The translations under genes and the position numbers were made by a program. From the NCBI GenBank assembly GCA_024643545.1, contig JAHEMR010000036.1:1-64000 (forward strand): DNA of 64,000 bases, written 5' to 3'. The first letter of the stretch is position 1. Each line of letters opens with the position of its first letter. This DNA comes from Crocinitomicaceae bacterium (GTDB taxonomy: Bacteria > Bacteroidota > Bacteroidia > Flavobacteriales_D > Crocinitomicaceae). Of this stretch, positions 15,521-24,984 are shown in pieces. Under the pieces are notes generated by a model, which ran no database searches, was not told the origin of the DNA, and saw nothing but the letters and a program-made list of their open reading frames with translations.

Positions 15521-16660
15521 ATGATCAAACAATTTCTCTCCCTTCTTTTTTTAGCGGCATTACTTCTGCAAAGTTGTTCAGAAGATGTGAAACTAGCTGG
15601 TGACTTCAAAGAAACAGCAATTGTTTATGGTTTGTTGGATCAAGCTGATTCCTTGCATTACGTGAAAATAACGCGTGCATTCATTGGACCAGGAAATGCC
15701 TTGGACATTGCCCAAATTGCTGACTCGAGTTATTTTGACCAAGTTGACGCAACAGTTTCTGAAGTCGTAAATGGAACAGTCACTCGTACATGGATATTAA
15801 AAGACACCGTTATTCAAGACAAAGACACAAACGGGTTTTTCTACGGTCCAGAACAAAAAGTATATTATTTCAAAACGCTACCAACTGGTGTAAACGAAGT
15901 CGTTCAAACGTCACCAGACCCAATGAAATCTTCATTGAAACCAACCGCTAGATACCGCTTTTCTGCCAGTATCAACAACGGTGCATTTGAAGTAAATGGT
16001 GAAACAGGTTTGGTTCGCGGTATTACATCCAACTCAAGTTCCCAAAATTACACCTTCAAATTCGCAGATAGTCCAGGTGAGTATTTATCTTCTGGATTGG
16101 CGGTCTCGAATACGGGTAATTCTTATGTGATGAACGGACAACTTGATGTTGCGTATTATGAATACATCGGTGGAATTCCAACTGCAAAAATGTACAACTG
16201 GAAAGTAGGAGAAAAAGAAGTTGCTCCAAACAGTTCCGTAACATTTTCAGTGAGTGGCCGATCGTTTTATGACTTAATGAAGCAAAGCATTGTAGAAAAC
16301 GCACTTGTGGAAAAGAGAACCATGAAAGGAATTTACATCACGATTACCGGAGGTGCAGAAGAATTTTATAATTACATCACAGTGAACAAACCAAGCTCTG
16401 GACTTGCTCAAAGTAAACCAAGTTATACCAATCTTTCTGTTACAAATGGAAAACGTGTTGTCGGTATTTTCTCTTCTCGTCAAACATTGAAAATATTTAA
16501 ACCTTTTTACACCTCTCCGCAACAAGCTTACATTCGAGCAATCGACAAGAAAAGCACACGTGAATTGTGCCAAGGACCAATAACCGGAAACTATTTGTTC
16601 TGTTCAAATCACCCAGGAGATAACATCGTTAATCAGGAAGAATCCTACGCTTGTCAATAA
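15521..16660 (+). CDS. Large lipoprotein, possibly DUF4249-like
   Basis: The 379-residue protein starts with a lipoprotein signal ending LLLQSC (Cys19). The body is beta-rich, with AIVYGLLDQADSLHYVKITR near the start and YNWKVGEKEVAPNSSVTF in the middle. This reminds me of the DUF4249 lipoproteins of Bacteroidota, but I am not sure. Two late cysteine pairs (ELCQGP, LFCSNHPGD) are present. It is probably anchored in the outer membrane. Confidence 0.6.
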   Translation: MIKQFLSLLFLAALLLQSCSEDVKLAGDFKETAIVYGLLDQADSLHYVKITRAFIGPGNALDIAQIADSSYFDQVDATVSEVVNGTVTRTWILKDTVIQDKDTNGFFYGPEQKVYYFKTLPTGVNEVVQTSPDPMKSSLKPTARYRFSASINNGAFEVNGETGLVRGITSNSSSQNYTFKFADSPGEYLSSGLAVSNTGNSYVMNGQLDVAYYEYIGGIPTAKMYNWKVGEKEVAPNSSVTFSVSGRSFYDLMKQSIVENALVEKRTMKGIYITITGGAEEFYNYITVNKPSSGLAQSKPSYTNLSVTNGKRVVGIFSSRQTLKIFKPFYTSPQQAYIRAIDKKSTRELCQGPITGNYLFCSNHPGDNIVNQEESYACQ

Positions 16661-16688
16661 TTTCCTAGAGTTAACTTCGAAGAGTTCG

Positions 16689-16696
16689 TATCTTTA
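16689..16696 (+). promoter_or_regulatory. Possible -7 box TATCTTTA before priA
   Basis: It differs from TAnnTTTG at the last base only and lies 5 bp before the GTG start. It would give a nearly leaderless message. Weak call. Confidence 0.25.
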
Positions 16697-16701
16697 CACT
16701 T

Positions 16702-19185
16702 GTGAGTGAAAGAATAACTTATTTTGCAGATGTCCTGCTGCCTGTTCCCATACATCAGGTTTTCACTTACCGCATTCCATTTGAATTAAACGAGCATGTC
16801 CAAGCTGGACTAAGAGTCATTGTTCCGTTTGGAAAAAACAAACTTCTCACCGGAATCGTTACCCGCATTCACGAAGAAATTCCAGCAGTTTATCAAGCAA
16901 AATACATTCTTCACTTGCTCGATGATCAACCGATCATTACTCCTAAACAATTGCAATTTTGGGATTGGATTTCATCCTACTACATGGCACCAATCGGGGA
17001 TGTGATGAATGCTGCACTTCCGGCCAATTTCAAATTAGCCAGCGAAACAAAAATCAGTCTACATCCTGAATTTGATACGGCCGTTGATTTACTTCAAGAC
17101 AGAGAGAAAACAGTTGTTGAAGCTTTAGAAATGAAAGATCAATTGAGTTTAAAAGAACTTTCTGATATTCTAGGCATTAAGACTATCCAACCGCTCATCA
17201 AAGCAATGATTGAGCGACGCATCGTTTCTTCAAGTGAAGAAATAAACGATCGATATGCTCCTAAAACGATCTTGTGTGTTTCTCTAAGCGAAGCCTATTT
17301 GAATGAAAACCACCTCAATGAATTTATTCAAGAATTAGAAGCAAGTGCACGCGCTCAAAAACAAGTTGATGCCGTACTTCAATTCATGAAAATCGGAATG
17401 GAACAAGGTGGGATTCACCTACCTATTTCAAAAAAAATACTCCTGGAAAATCAGGTGAGCGCATCGGCTATTAGCACATTAGAGAAAAGAGGTTTCTTTG
17501 TCTTAGAGCGTTTTCAAATCGACCGACTCAGTGGATTATCTACCGAATTGAATGGATTTAAACCATTGACCGAAGCACAGGGCACCGCGCTCAAAGAGAT
17601 TGAAGCAAGTTTTGAAGAAAAACAAGTAACCTTACTTCACGGAGTTACCGGTTCTGGAAAAACAGAGATCTATGTCCAATTGATTCAATCCTATCTGGAC
17701 CTTGGTAAACAAGTTCTGTTTTTACTTCCAGAAATTGCCTTGACGACACAATTAATTCAACGTTTGTCTGCCTATTTCGGTGAACAAGTGGGAGTATATC
17801 ATTCGAAGTTTAATCAGAATGAACGCGTCGAGATTTGGAATCATGTATTACACAATGACCCAAATAAATACCGCATCATTCTTGGTGCGCGCAGCGCAAT
17901 TTTCTTGCCTTTTCAGGACCTTGGATTCATCATTGTCGATGAAGAACACGAAAGTTCCTTTAAGCAATATGATCCATCTCCGCGCTACAATGCTAGAGAT
18001 GCAGCAATTGTACTTGGTTCCTTACACAAAGCAAAAGTGCTTCTGGGTACAGCAACTCCCTCATTGGAAACCTATTACAATGCAAAGCAAGGAAAATTTG
18101 GTTTGGTTGAATTAAACGAACGCTACAAGGGGCTCAAATTGCCTGAGATTTGGTGTGCAGATTTAAAACGCGAACGCAAACTAAAAAACATGCAGTCGCA
18201 TTTTACGCCAATGATTTTGGAAGAAATGCAATCCGCACTAAACAAAGGTGAGCAAATCATGCTCTTCCAAAACCGCAGAGGTTACACGCCGTTATGGTCA
18301 TGCGAAGTCTGCAATTGGACACCAAAATGTACGAATTGTGACGTATCACTAACTTACCATAAACACAGTAATTTATTAAAATGCCATTACTGTAGCTTCA
18401 CCACAGCTCCGGTTGGAAGTTGCACCGCCTGTGGAAGTAATCGCTTACAAATGCTTGGATTTGGTACGGAAAAGATTGAGGATGAATTGTCAATTATGTT
18501 TCCAAATAAAGTGGTAAAACGTTTGGACTTAGATACCACGCGTTCGAAACATGCTTATGAGGAGATCATCGAAGAATTTGAACAACGACGCATAGATATT
18601 CTCATTGGTACCCAAATGATCACCAAAGGATTGGATTTCGATCACGTTTCCATGGTGGGAATTCTCGATGCGGACATGTTATTGAACCGACCAGACTTTC
18701 GTGCATACGAACGATCCTATCAACTTATGTCACAAGTAGCTGGAAGAGCTGGAAGAAAAGATAAACGTGGAAAAGTGATCATCCAAACTGGAAATCCCGA
18801 TCATTGGGTGATACAATTAGTGCAAGAGCACGACTATAAAGGATTCTATCAACAAGAAATCATTGAACGCAAAAACTTTTTTTATCCGCCGTTCTACAAA
18901 ATGATTCAACTGACTTTGAAACATCCGAACGAACAATTGGTGCATGCGGCCTCGATAGAGTTAGCAGATCAACTAAAGTCAGTATTCAAGGAACGTGTGT
19001 TAGGACCAGAATTTCCAATTATCAAACGCATTCAAAATTACTTTTTGAAAGAAATCAAATTAAAAATTGAACGCAGTGCACCGGAACGAAAAGTCAAAGA
19101 AAAAATACGGGAAATCATCGACCAGTTTTATGCGAAACCGGCAAATAAGTCTGTTAAAATTGTGATCGACGTCGATCCAATGTAA
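16702..19185 (+). CDS. priA: Primosomal replication protein N' (PriA helicase)
   Basis: The 827-residue protein uses a GTG start. An N-terminal 3'-DNA-binding domain (ADVLLPVPIHQVFTYRIP) precedes the helicase core: Walker A HGVTGSGKTEIYVQL, Walker B DEEHESSFK, and motif VI region QVAGRAGRKDKRGK. Between the helicase lobes are zinc-binding cysteines (CEVCNWTPKCTNCD, CHYC, CTACGSN). PriA restarts stalled forks by reloading the replicative helicase. It is longer than the E. coli enzyme (about 730 residues) because of extra sequence between the DNA-binding and helicase parts. Confidence 0.97.
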   Translation: MSERITYFADVLLPVPIHQVFTYRIPFELNEHVQAGLRVIVPFGKNKLLTGIVTRIHEEIPAVYQAKYILHLLDDQPIITPKQLQFWDWISSYYMAPIGDVMNAALPANFKLASETKISLHPEFDTAVDLLQDREKTVVEALEMKDQLSLKELSDILGIKTIQPLIKAMIERRIVSSSEEINDRYAPKTILCVSLSEAYLNENHLNEFIQELEASARAQKQVDAVLQFMKIGMEQGGIHLPISKKILLENQVSASAISTLEKRGFFVLERFQIDRLSGLSTELNGFKPLTEAQGTALKEIEASFEEKQVTLLHGVTGSGKTEIYVQLIQSYLDLGKQVLFLLPEIALTTQLIQRLSAYFGEQVGVYHSKFNQNERVEIWNHVLHNDPNKYRIILGARSAIFLPFQDLGFIIVDEEHESSFKQYDPSPRYNARDAAIVLGSLHKAKVLLGTATPSLETYYNAKQGKFGLVELNERYKGLKLPEIWCADLKRERKLKNMQSHFTPMILEEMQSALNKGEQIMLFQNRRGYTPLWSCEVCNWTPKCTNCDVSLTYHKHSNLLKCHYCSFTTAPVGSCTACGSNRLQMLGFGTEKIEDELSIMFPNKVVKRLDLDTTRSKHAYEEIIEEFEQRRIDILIGTQMITKGLDFDHVSMVGILDADMLLNRPDFRAYERSYQLMSQVAGRAGRKDKRGKVIIQTGNPDHWVIQLVQEHDYKGFYQQEIIERKNFFYPPFYKMIQLTLKHPNEQLVHAASIELADQLKSVFKERVLGPEFPIIKRIQNYFLKEIKLKIERSAPERKVKEKIREIIDQFYAKPANKSVKIVIDVDPM

Positions 19186-19194
19186 TTACAAGAC

Positions 19195-19230
19195 ATAAAA
19201 AAAGGAGTCCTTTCGAACTCCCTTTTAATA
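19195..19230. terminator. Bidirectional terminator between priA and the sigma factor
   Basis: AAAAGGAGT and ACTCCCTTTT pair around CCTTTCGA with one bulged base, flanked by A and T runs. It lies between two convergent genes. Confidence 0.6.
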
Positions 19231-19291
19231 CTATTCAAAGCCGGCCAACAAGTGGTTTACTGGTGGTAGGTGGTTATTGACCCGCCTTGAA

Positions 19292-20161
19292 TTATCCTAA
19301 ATAACTTTTCAGTACTCTGTTTTTTGTTGTGTGTTTCAAACGACGAATCGCTTTTTCTTTGATTTGGCGAACACGCTCACGAGTTAGGTCAAATTTATCT
19401 CCAATTTCTTCCAAAGAAAGTGGCGCTTTTCCTTCCAAACCGTAGAACATGCTGATTACTTCGCTTTCTCTTGGTGTTAAGGATGTTAATGAACGGCGAA
19501 TATCGCTTCTCAAAGATTCCAAAACCAAATTTGCTTCTGGACTTGGTAACGAATCACCTTGCATGACATCGTACATGCTAGAAGTTGATTCATCTCCTTC
19601 AATTAACGGTGCATCCATGGATACGTGACGTCCGTTTTGAGAAAGTGTTTGTTTTACTTCTTCCGGAGTAACGTTTAAGAATTCAGCTAATTCATCCGCC
19701 GAAGGTGGACGCTCTAATTTTTGCTCTAATTCGGAATACGCACGATTAATCTTGTTAATGTTACCAATCTTATTCAATGGTAAACGAACGATACGCGCTT
19801 GTTCTGCCAATGCTTGAAGAATCGATTGACGAATCCACCATACAGCGTATGAAATGAACTTAAATCCACGTGTTTCATCGAAACGTTCTGCGGCTTTAAT
19901 CAATCCCAAGTTTCCTTCATTGATTAAATCTGGCAAGGCCAAACCTTGGTTTTGATATTGTTTAGATACAGAAACAACGAAACGTAAATTCGCTTTCGTT
20001 AAGCGTTCGAGTGCGACACGGTCACCTGCTTTGATGCGTCGAGCTAACTCAACTTCTTCTTCTGCAGTGATCAAGTCTACACGACCGATTTCCTGTAAAT
20101 ACTTGTCTAAAGATGCGGTTTCCCTGTTGGTAACCTGTTTTGCGATTTTTAACTGCCTCAT
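19292..20161 (-). CDS. rpoD: Primary RNA polymerase sigma factor (sigma-70, short Bacteroidota type)
   Basis: The 289-residue protein has region 1.2 ([16 protein letters not shown]), region 2 with the -10 recognition helix ([20 protein letters not shown]), region 3, and region 4.2 with [19 protein letters not shown]. Region 1.1 and the non-conserved insert of E. coli RpoD are absent, as is normal for the main sigma factor of Bacteroidota. It reads TTTG/TAnnTTTG promoters. It stands alone, convergent with priA, with 227 bp upstream. Confidence 0.95.
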   Translation of the reverse strand: MRQLKIAKQVTNRETASLDKYLQEIGRVDLITAEEEVELARRIKAGDRVALERLTKANLRFVVSVSKQYQNQGLALPDLINEGNLGLIKAAERFDETRGFKFISYAVWWIRQSILQALAEQARIVRLPLNKIGNINKINRAYSELEQKLERPPSADELAEFLNVTPEEVKQTLSQNGRHVSMDAPLIEGDESTSSMYDVMQGDSLPSPEANLVLESLRSDIRRSLTSLTPRESEVISMFYGLEGKAPLSLEEIGDKFDLTRERVRQIKEKAIRRLKHTTKNRVLKSYLG

Positions 20162-20388
20162 TTTTTTTGATTGTTGCGTGTCCTTTTACTTACATAAAGA
20201 AGAAAAGGTTCTGTTTTAACGCACTTTTTTTTATTAAGTAACGTTTTTTCGAGCCAAAACAAGAACTAAATGAATATTGAGCACACTTGAGCGAATATCG
20301 CAAATGATTGATTGACTTACCATTAAATTTATTTTTCAAAAAATATATGAAAGAGAAAAAAAAGCAGTTATAGATAAAAAAAACTTTC

Positions 20389-20751
20389 ATGAAAAATCGT
20401 CAATGTTTAGAATGTGCCGTTAAACTTGTTGGAAGAAGAGACCAAAAATTTTGTTCGGATTACTGCCGCAACTCTTTTAACAACCGAATCAATGAAGATG
20501 CAAACATGGTGGTCCGACGGATAAATGCCATTTTGCGAAAAAATCGCAGAATCCTTGCCAACCTCAATCCAGATGGAAAAAGAACCATTGAAGGAATGCT
20601 CCTAGCAGAGGAAGGATTCAATTTTCATTATTACACGAATGTTTATTCCACAAGAAAAGGATCCAGTTACGTGTTTTGTTACGATTTTGGTTATATTCGA
20701 CTCAACAATGACCAATATATGTTGGTCCAAAAACAAGACTACGTAAAATAA
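20389..20751 (+). CDS. Small zinc-ribbon protein of unknown function
   Basis: The 120-residue product has a four-cysteine ribbon at its start (CLECAVKLVGRRDQKFCSDYC, cysteines near residues 5, 8, 22 and 26). A basic helix (VVRRINAILRKNRRILANL) and a C-terminal part ending QYMLVQKQDYVK follow. Small proteins of this form are common in Bacteroidota. It lies 8 bp before the DUF2130 gene and is probably co-transcribed with it. Confidence 0.65.
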   Translation: MKNRQCLECAVKLVGRRDQKFCSDYCRNSFNNRINEDANMVVRRINAILRKNRRILANLNPDGKRTIEGMLLAEEGFNFHYYTNVYSTRKGSSYVFCYDFGYIRLNNDQYMLVQKQDYVK

Positions 20752-20759
20752 ACACCTTC

Positions 20760-22025
20760 ATGTCAGCGAACGAACAAATTAAATGTCCAAATTGTGGGAC
20801 AAACATCGATGTGACAAATATCCTTTCACATCAACTCGAAGCAGAATATCAAGCAAAATTTCAAAAGCAACTTCAATCCGAACAGTCAAAGATGAATGAA
20901 ATGCTTGAAAAACTTCGCGAAGAGAAAATGGCTTTTGAAGAGTCAAAAAAAAGAGACCATGAACTTTTTCAAGATCGTTTGGAAAAATCCATTTCTGAAG
21001 AAAGAAGTAAGATCGAGGAAAAACTCAAATTGAAAATCACGCAAGAGCAAGGTGAGCAATTTGAAGCCCTGCAAAAAGAACTGAACGAAAAGTCTGCACA
21101 AGTAAGTGAACTGAACAAAACGAAAGCTGAAGTCGAACGACTAAAGCGAGAAAAAGAGGAGGCGCAATCCATCGCTCAATTGGCCGCTGAAACAAAAATG
21201 AATGAAATTCTTCAACTTGAGAAAGAGAAAATCAAAAAATTGGTAGAGGACAGCAATGAACTTCGTATCAAGGAGCTTCAGAAAAAGTTGGATGACCAAA
21301 AATCCCTTACAGAAGAAATGAAACGGAAACAGGAGCAAGGATCCATGCAATTACAAGGAGAAGTACAAGAATTAGCGATTGAAGAATGGTTGGCTGCACA
21401 GTTCCCACTGGATACAATTGAAGAAATTAAAAAAGGAGCGCGCGGTGGGGATTGCATTCAAATCGTGAACACACGAAGCGATCAAAATTGCGGGAAAATA
21501 TATTACGAAAGTAAACGTACGAAAGATTTTCAGGCCGGATGGATTGCCAAATTCAAAGCCGACATGCGCGAGAAAGGAGCCGATATCGGTGTTTTAGTGA
21601 CCGAAGCTATGCCCTCCGATTTAGAACGAATGGGAATGAAAGATGGCGTTTATGTCTGTACGTACGAAGAATTCAAAGGATTGTCGGGTGTACTTCGTGA
21701 AACAATCATTCAAGTACATGCCGCTCTCGGAGCTCAAGTAAACCGTGGAGATAAAATGCACATGTTATATGATTTCCTAACCAGTACAAATTTCCGAATG
21801 CAAGTAGAAGCGATCGTAGAAGGATTCACATCTATGAAAAATGGACTCGAAACAGAAAAACGTTCCATGCAACGAATTTGGAAAGAACGCGAAAAACAAA
21901 TTGAGAAAGTTATTATGAATACCATTGACATGCATGCATCCATAAGAGGAATTGCCGGAAATGCCATTCAAAGTGTCAAAGCATTGGAATTACCAGGGGA
22001 AAGCGAAGATGAAATTATTGAATAG
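20760..22025 (+). CDS. DUF2130 domain protein (coiled coil plus nuclease-like domain)
   Basis: The 421-residue protein starts with a zinc-knuckle-like IKCPNCGTNIDV. A long charged coiled coil runs over residues 25-200, then the DUF2130 domain (EEWLAAQFPLDTIEEIKKGA, IYYESKRTKDFQAGWIAKFK). That domain has the E/K pattern of a restriction-endonuclease-like fold, though its activity is not established. A further helical part ends it. It overlaps the hydrolase gene by 17 bp. Confidence 0.85.
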   Translation: MSANEQIKCPNCGTNIDVTNILSHQLEAEYQAKFQKQLQSEQSKMNEMLEKLREEKMAFEESKKRDHELFQDRLEKSISEERSKIEEKLKLKITQEQGEQFEALQKELNEKSAQVSELNKTKAEVERLKREKEEAQSIAQLAAETKMNEILQLEKEKIKKLVEDSNELRIKELQKKLDDQKSLTEEMKRKQEQGSMQLQGEVQELAIEEWLAAQFPLDTIEEIKKGARGGDCIQIVNTRSDQNCGKIYYESKRTKDFQAGWIAKFKADMREKGADIGVLVTEAMPSDLERMGMKDGVYVCTYEEFKGLSGVLRETIIQVHAALGAQVNRGDKMHMLYDFLTSTNFRMQVEAIVEGFTSMKNGLETEKRSMQRIWKEREKQIEKVIMNTIDMHASIRGIAGNAIQSVKALELPGESEDEIIE

Positions 22026-22833
22026 TACTTACACCGGTTCAGCAGGAAGACAAAGCCTCATTGATGTAGAGATTCCTGAAAATTTCAATGGAGAACTCAT
22101 CGTCTTCGTTCATGGTTTCATGGGATTCAAAGATTGGGGCGCGTGGAATTTAGTGCAACAATTCTTTATTCAAGAGAATTACGGTTTTTGTAAATTTAAT
22201 CTAACTCATAACGGAGGAACCATTGAAAATGGAATGGACTTTCCGGACGAAGAAGCATTTGGAAACAACCGTTATTCGTATGAAGTAAATGACATTGAAT
22301 GTGTCTTAAATTGGTCAATTCGTAATGTCTCAGCACTGAAAAAAATCCGATTGATTGGACATTCACGTGGTGGTGGCGACGTTATACTAGCTGGACAGAA
22401 ATTCGCGAACTCCTACCCTATTGCCTCCATTCATACTTGGGCAGCAATTTCAGATATCGGCATGCGCTTTCCAAGCGGGATGGAATTGGAACAATGGAGA
22501 TTGGATGGCGTTCGCTATGTGACGAATGGACGCACCCATCAAAATTTACCTCAGTATTTTTCACTGTACGAAGATTTCAAAAAACACGAAAAAGAATTAA
22601 ACATTCAGCAAGCCATACAGCACTTAAAAATCCCGATCACCATTTATCACGGGGATCTAGATACTTCTGTTCCAATTTCAGAAGGACATTCACTTGCAGA
22701 ATGGGCAAATGTAACGTTGCAAGTTATCAAAGGTGCGGATCACGTTTTTGGAGCCACACATCCATGGATGAGTTCCCAATTACCAACTTCATTGGCGGTA
22801 TTATGCGAACAAACCTTAAAAGAAATGAAATAA
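22009..22833 (+). CDS. Alpha/beta hydrolase
   Basis: I start at the ATG at 22009 (MKLLNSTYTGSAGRQ), which overlaps the upstream gene by 17 bp. The 274-residue protein has the oxyanion strand ELIVFVHGFMGFKDWG, the nucleophile elbow LIGHSRGGGD, the acid strand ITIYHGDLDTSVP and the late histidine in GADHVFGATHPW. This completes a Ser-Asp-His triad. It looks like a cytoplasmic esterase or peptidase-like hydrolase; the substrate is unknown. Confidence 0.85.
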   Translation: MKLLNSTYTGSAGRQSLIDVEIPENFNGELIVFVHGFMGFKDWGAWNLVQQFFIQENYGFCKFNLTHNGGTIENGMDFPDEEAFGNNRYSYEVNDIECVLNWSIRNVSALKKIRLIGHSRGGGDVILAGQKFANSYPIASIHTWAAISDIGMRFPSGMELEQWRLDGVRYVTNGRTHQNLPQYFSLYEDFKKHEKELNIQQAIQHLKIPITIYHGDLDTSVPISEGHSLAEWANVTLQVIKGADHVFGATHPWMSSQLPTSLAVLCEQTLKEMK

Positions 22834-22834
22834 A

Positions 22835-22860
22835 AAAGGCTGTAGTTTCCTACAGCCTTT
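22835..22860 (+). terminator. Rho-independent terminator
   Basis: The perfect 11-bp stem AAAGGCTGTAG / CTACAGCCTTT has a 4-nt TTTC loop, directly after the hydrolase stop codon. It also lies just past the 3' end of tRNA-His on the other strand. Confidence 0.85.
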
Positions 22861-22867
22861 AAACGAG

Positions 22868-22942
22868 GGAGGGAGACGGGTCTCGAACCCGCGACCTCCG
22901 GAACCACAATCCGGCGCTCTAACCAACTGAGCTACAACCTCC
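22868..22942 (-). tRNA. tRNA-His (anticodon GTG)
   Basis: Read on the minus strand, a standard cloverleaf appears: D arm TAGCTCAGTTGGTTAGAGC, anticodon stem CCGGA/TCCGG around the loop TTGTGGT (anticodon GTG), and T arm GCGGGTTCGAGACCCGT. The extra G at -1 opposite discriminator C73 is the identity mark of tRNA-His. CCA is not encoded. Positions 5:68 and 6:67 of the acceptor stem look unpaired (T-C and T-T), which is unusual. Confidence 0.93.
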
Positions 22943-22956
22943 GTTTTACGTGGGTG

Positions 22957-22983
22957 CAAATATATTAAATCTTATTTAATATA
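22957..22983 (-). promoter_or_regulatory. tRNA-His promoter -7 box with overlapping palindrome
   Basis: On the minus strand, TATATTTG (22957-22964) fully matches the Bacteroidota -7 consensus, 14 bp before the tRNA. A perfect inverted repeat, TATATTAAAT-CTT-ATTTAATATA (22961-22983), overlaps it. Confidence 0.5.
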
Positions 22984-23102
22984 CGTAATTCTACACCAAA
23001 CTCATTTCATTTTTTTTTATAGTTTTTGAAAAGAAACCTTTGTGACATTTCATATTACAAAATCATTGTAACTTTCAAACACGAAAATAACACTAGTATA
23101 AG

Positions 23103-23708
23103 ATGAGAAAAAATGTCCTTTTTTTACCACAACATTTAACAAATTGTTATTCCTATGAATCCTACAAATCATTTGTTACAGAATTAGTTGAACGAGGAAA
23201 AACGTCGGGTCCGGAACAACGTGAAGACCTCATCCATTTTACCGAGTTAAATGCAAGGCGTATGAAACGCATTGAAAAGACGACTGTTTTATCCGAAGAA
23301 CTTAAGGCGAACCTTGAGCGAATCATAGCACCGTATACTTGGATTCTCATCAGCGAAGCATGGTGTGGCGATGCAGCTCAAATTGTCCCTGTTATTGGAA
23401 AAATTGCTGCTCAAAATTCGAAAATCGATTTGAAAATCATCCTCCGAGACGAGCATTTAAGCATCATGGATCAATACTTAACAAATGGGGGTAGATCCAT
23501 TCCGAAATTAATTTGCTTGGATCAAGACTTCCAAGAAGTTTTTGTTTGGGGACCTCGACCAAAATCAATTCAACAAGTGGTGACGGATACCAAAGCTGAA
23601 GGAATCTCAGATCATTCCATTTTGGTTGAGCGCTTGCAAAATGCGTATAATTTAGATCATACAAAATCCATTCAGCAAGAAATAAGCGAACTTATTGAAC
23701 TTCTATAA
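23103..23708 (+). CDS. Thioredoxin-family protein
   Basis: The 201-residue cytoplasmic protein has a thioredoxin-like core with ILISEAWCGDAAQIVP at the active-site place and GGRSIPKLICLD carrying the cis-proline. The active site is WCGDA: only the first cysteine of CxxC is kept, so ordinary dithiol exchange is not possible. This variant is common in the Thioredoxin_9-type proteins of Bacillota and Bacteroidota, whose role is not well known. It stands alone and ends at a strong terminator. Confidence 0.8.
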   Translation: MRKNVLFLPQHLTNCYSYESYKSFVTELVERGKTSGPEQREDLIHFTELNARRMKRIEKTTVLSEELKANLERIIAPYTWILISEAWCGDAAQIVPVIGKIAAQNSKIDLKIILRDEHLSIMDQYLTNGGRSIPKLICLDQDFQEVFVWGPRPKSIQQVVTDTKAEGISDHSILVERLQNAYNLDHTKSIQQEISELIELL

Positions 23709-23730
23709 CGAATATAAAACGCAACAAAAA

Positions 23731-23763
23731 AGCCCTGACAATAGAATAGTCAGGGCTTTTTTT
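23731..23763. terminator. Bidirectional terminator
   Basis: The stem AGCCCTGAC / GTCAGGGCT has a 9-nt loop, with an A run before it and a T run after. It lies between the convergent thioredoxin-like and hppD genes. Confidence 0.85.
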
Positions 23764-23781
23764 ATATCTAAAGTCACTCGA

Positions 23782-24945
23782 TTAAAGCGTCCCTCTATTT
23801 TCTTGTTCTCGTTCAATTGATTCGAACAAAGCTTTAAAGTTTCCTTTACCGAAAGACTGTGCTCCTTTTCGTTGGATGATTTCAAAGAACATTGTTGGAC
23901 GATCCACAACTGGTTTCGTAAACAATTGCAATAAGTACCCTTCTTCGTCACGGTCAATTAAAATACCGTGTTTTTTCAATACTTCTACATCTTCCTCGAT
24001 ATCTCCTACGCGTTCAAGCAAATCATCGTAATATGTTTCTGGCACATATAAAAACTCTACTCCACGGTCGCGCATTGCGGAAACTGTTGCTACGATATCA
24101 TTTGTTGCAACGGCAATGTGTTGAACTCCTGCTCCGTTATAGAAATCAATGTATTCTTCGATCTGTGATTTCTTCTTTCCTTCTGCTGGTTCGTTGATTG
24201 GGAATTTAATGCGTCCGTTTCCGTTAGACATTACTTTAGACATCAAAGCAGTATATTCCGTTGAGATATCGTTGTCATCAAAGGAAATGATTTGTGCAAA
24301 GCCCATCACCTTTTTATAAAACTCACACCATGTATTCATTTCATTCCAATCTACATTTCCAACCATGTGGTCGATGAATTTGAGTCCTGTAGGTTCCGGA
24401 TTGTAATGTGATTCCCATTTACGGTATCCCGGAAGGAAAATTCCCTGGTAATTTTTACGCTCCACAAAAATATGAACCGTTTCTCCGTAGGTATAAATCC
24501 CAGAACGGACTACTTGTCCATTTTCATCTTCCTCAATTGTAGGTTCCATGAATGGTCTCGCTCCACGTTTGGTTGTCTCTTCGAATGCTTTCGTTGCATC
24601 CTCCACCCAAAGCGCGATTACTTTCACACCATCCCCGTGTTTTTGTAGGTGTTCATTGATCGGACTATCTGAAGTTAAGGGTGTTGTTAAGACCAAACGG
24701 ATTTTATCTTGTTTCAACACATACGAAACGTGGTCTTTCAATCCCGTTTCTAATCCAGCGTATGCTTCCGATTGAAATCCAAACGCAGTTTTATAATACA
24801 ACGCGGATTGTTTCGCATTTCCAACGTATAATTCCACATAATCTGTTCCCAATAATGGAAGAAAGTCTTCTGCTTCGGAAAACAACTTTTCCAAACTGTA
24901 TTCTACGTTTTGTAGATCTTTTAAATTTTTAATTTCTGCTGACAT
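23782..24945 (-). CDS. hpd: 4-hydroxyphenylpyruvate dioxygenase
   Basis: The 387-residue enzyme has the paired vicinal-oxygen-chelate domains of the family. The iron ligands fall in KFIDHMVGNVDWNEMN, GVQHIAVATNDIV and the late MFFEIIQRKG. It turns 4-hydroxyphenylpyruvate into homogentisate in tyrosine breakdown. It is the second gene of an operon with homogentisate dioxygenase, 39 bp downstream of it. The C-terminus is complete. Confidence 0.96.
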   Translation of the reverse strand: MSAEIKNLKDLQNVEYSLEKLFSEAEDFLPLLGTDYVELYVGNAKQSALYYKTAFGFQSEAYAGLETGLKDHVSYVLKQDKIRLVLTTPLTSDSPINEHLQKHGDGVKVIALWVEDATKAFEETTKRGARPFMEPTIEEDENGQVVRSGIYTYGETVHIFVERKNYQGIFLPGYRKWESHYNPEPTGLKFIDHMVGNVDWNEMNTWCEFYKKVMGFAQIISFDDNDISTEYTALMSKVMSNGNGRIKFPINEPAEGKKKSQIEEYIDFYNGAGVQHIAVATNDIVATVSAMRDRGVEFLYVPETYYDDLLERVGDIEEDVEVLKKHGILIDRDEEGYLLQLFTKPVVDRPTMFFEIIQRKGAQSFGKGNFKALFESIEREQENRGTL

Positions 24946-24984
24946 AATTTCTAATTCTTTGCAATATTATCGAAAATTCAGGAC

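Noticed and set aside
20162-20388. Hidden gene in the gap between the sigma factor and the zinc-ribbon gene
   Set aside because: Only AT-rich DNA with a weak minus-strand frame of Phe/Lys runs; no start context, motif or conserved-looking pattern.
22437-22862. 141-codon open frame on the plus strand inside the hydrolase gene
   Set aside because: It overlaps the hydrolase, which has a full catalytic triad. The alternative product is rich in Arg, Phe and Ser without any domain, and it runs into the terminator.
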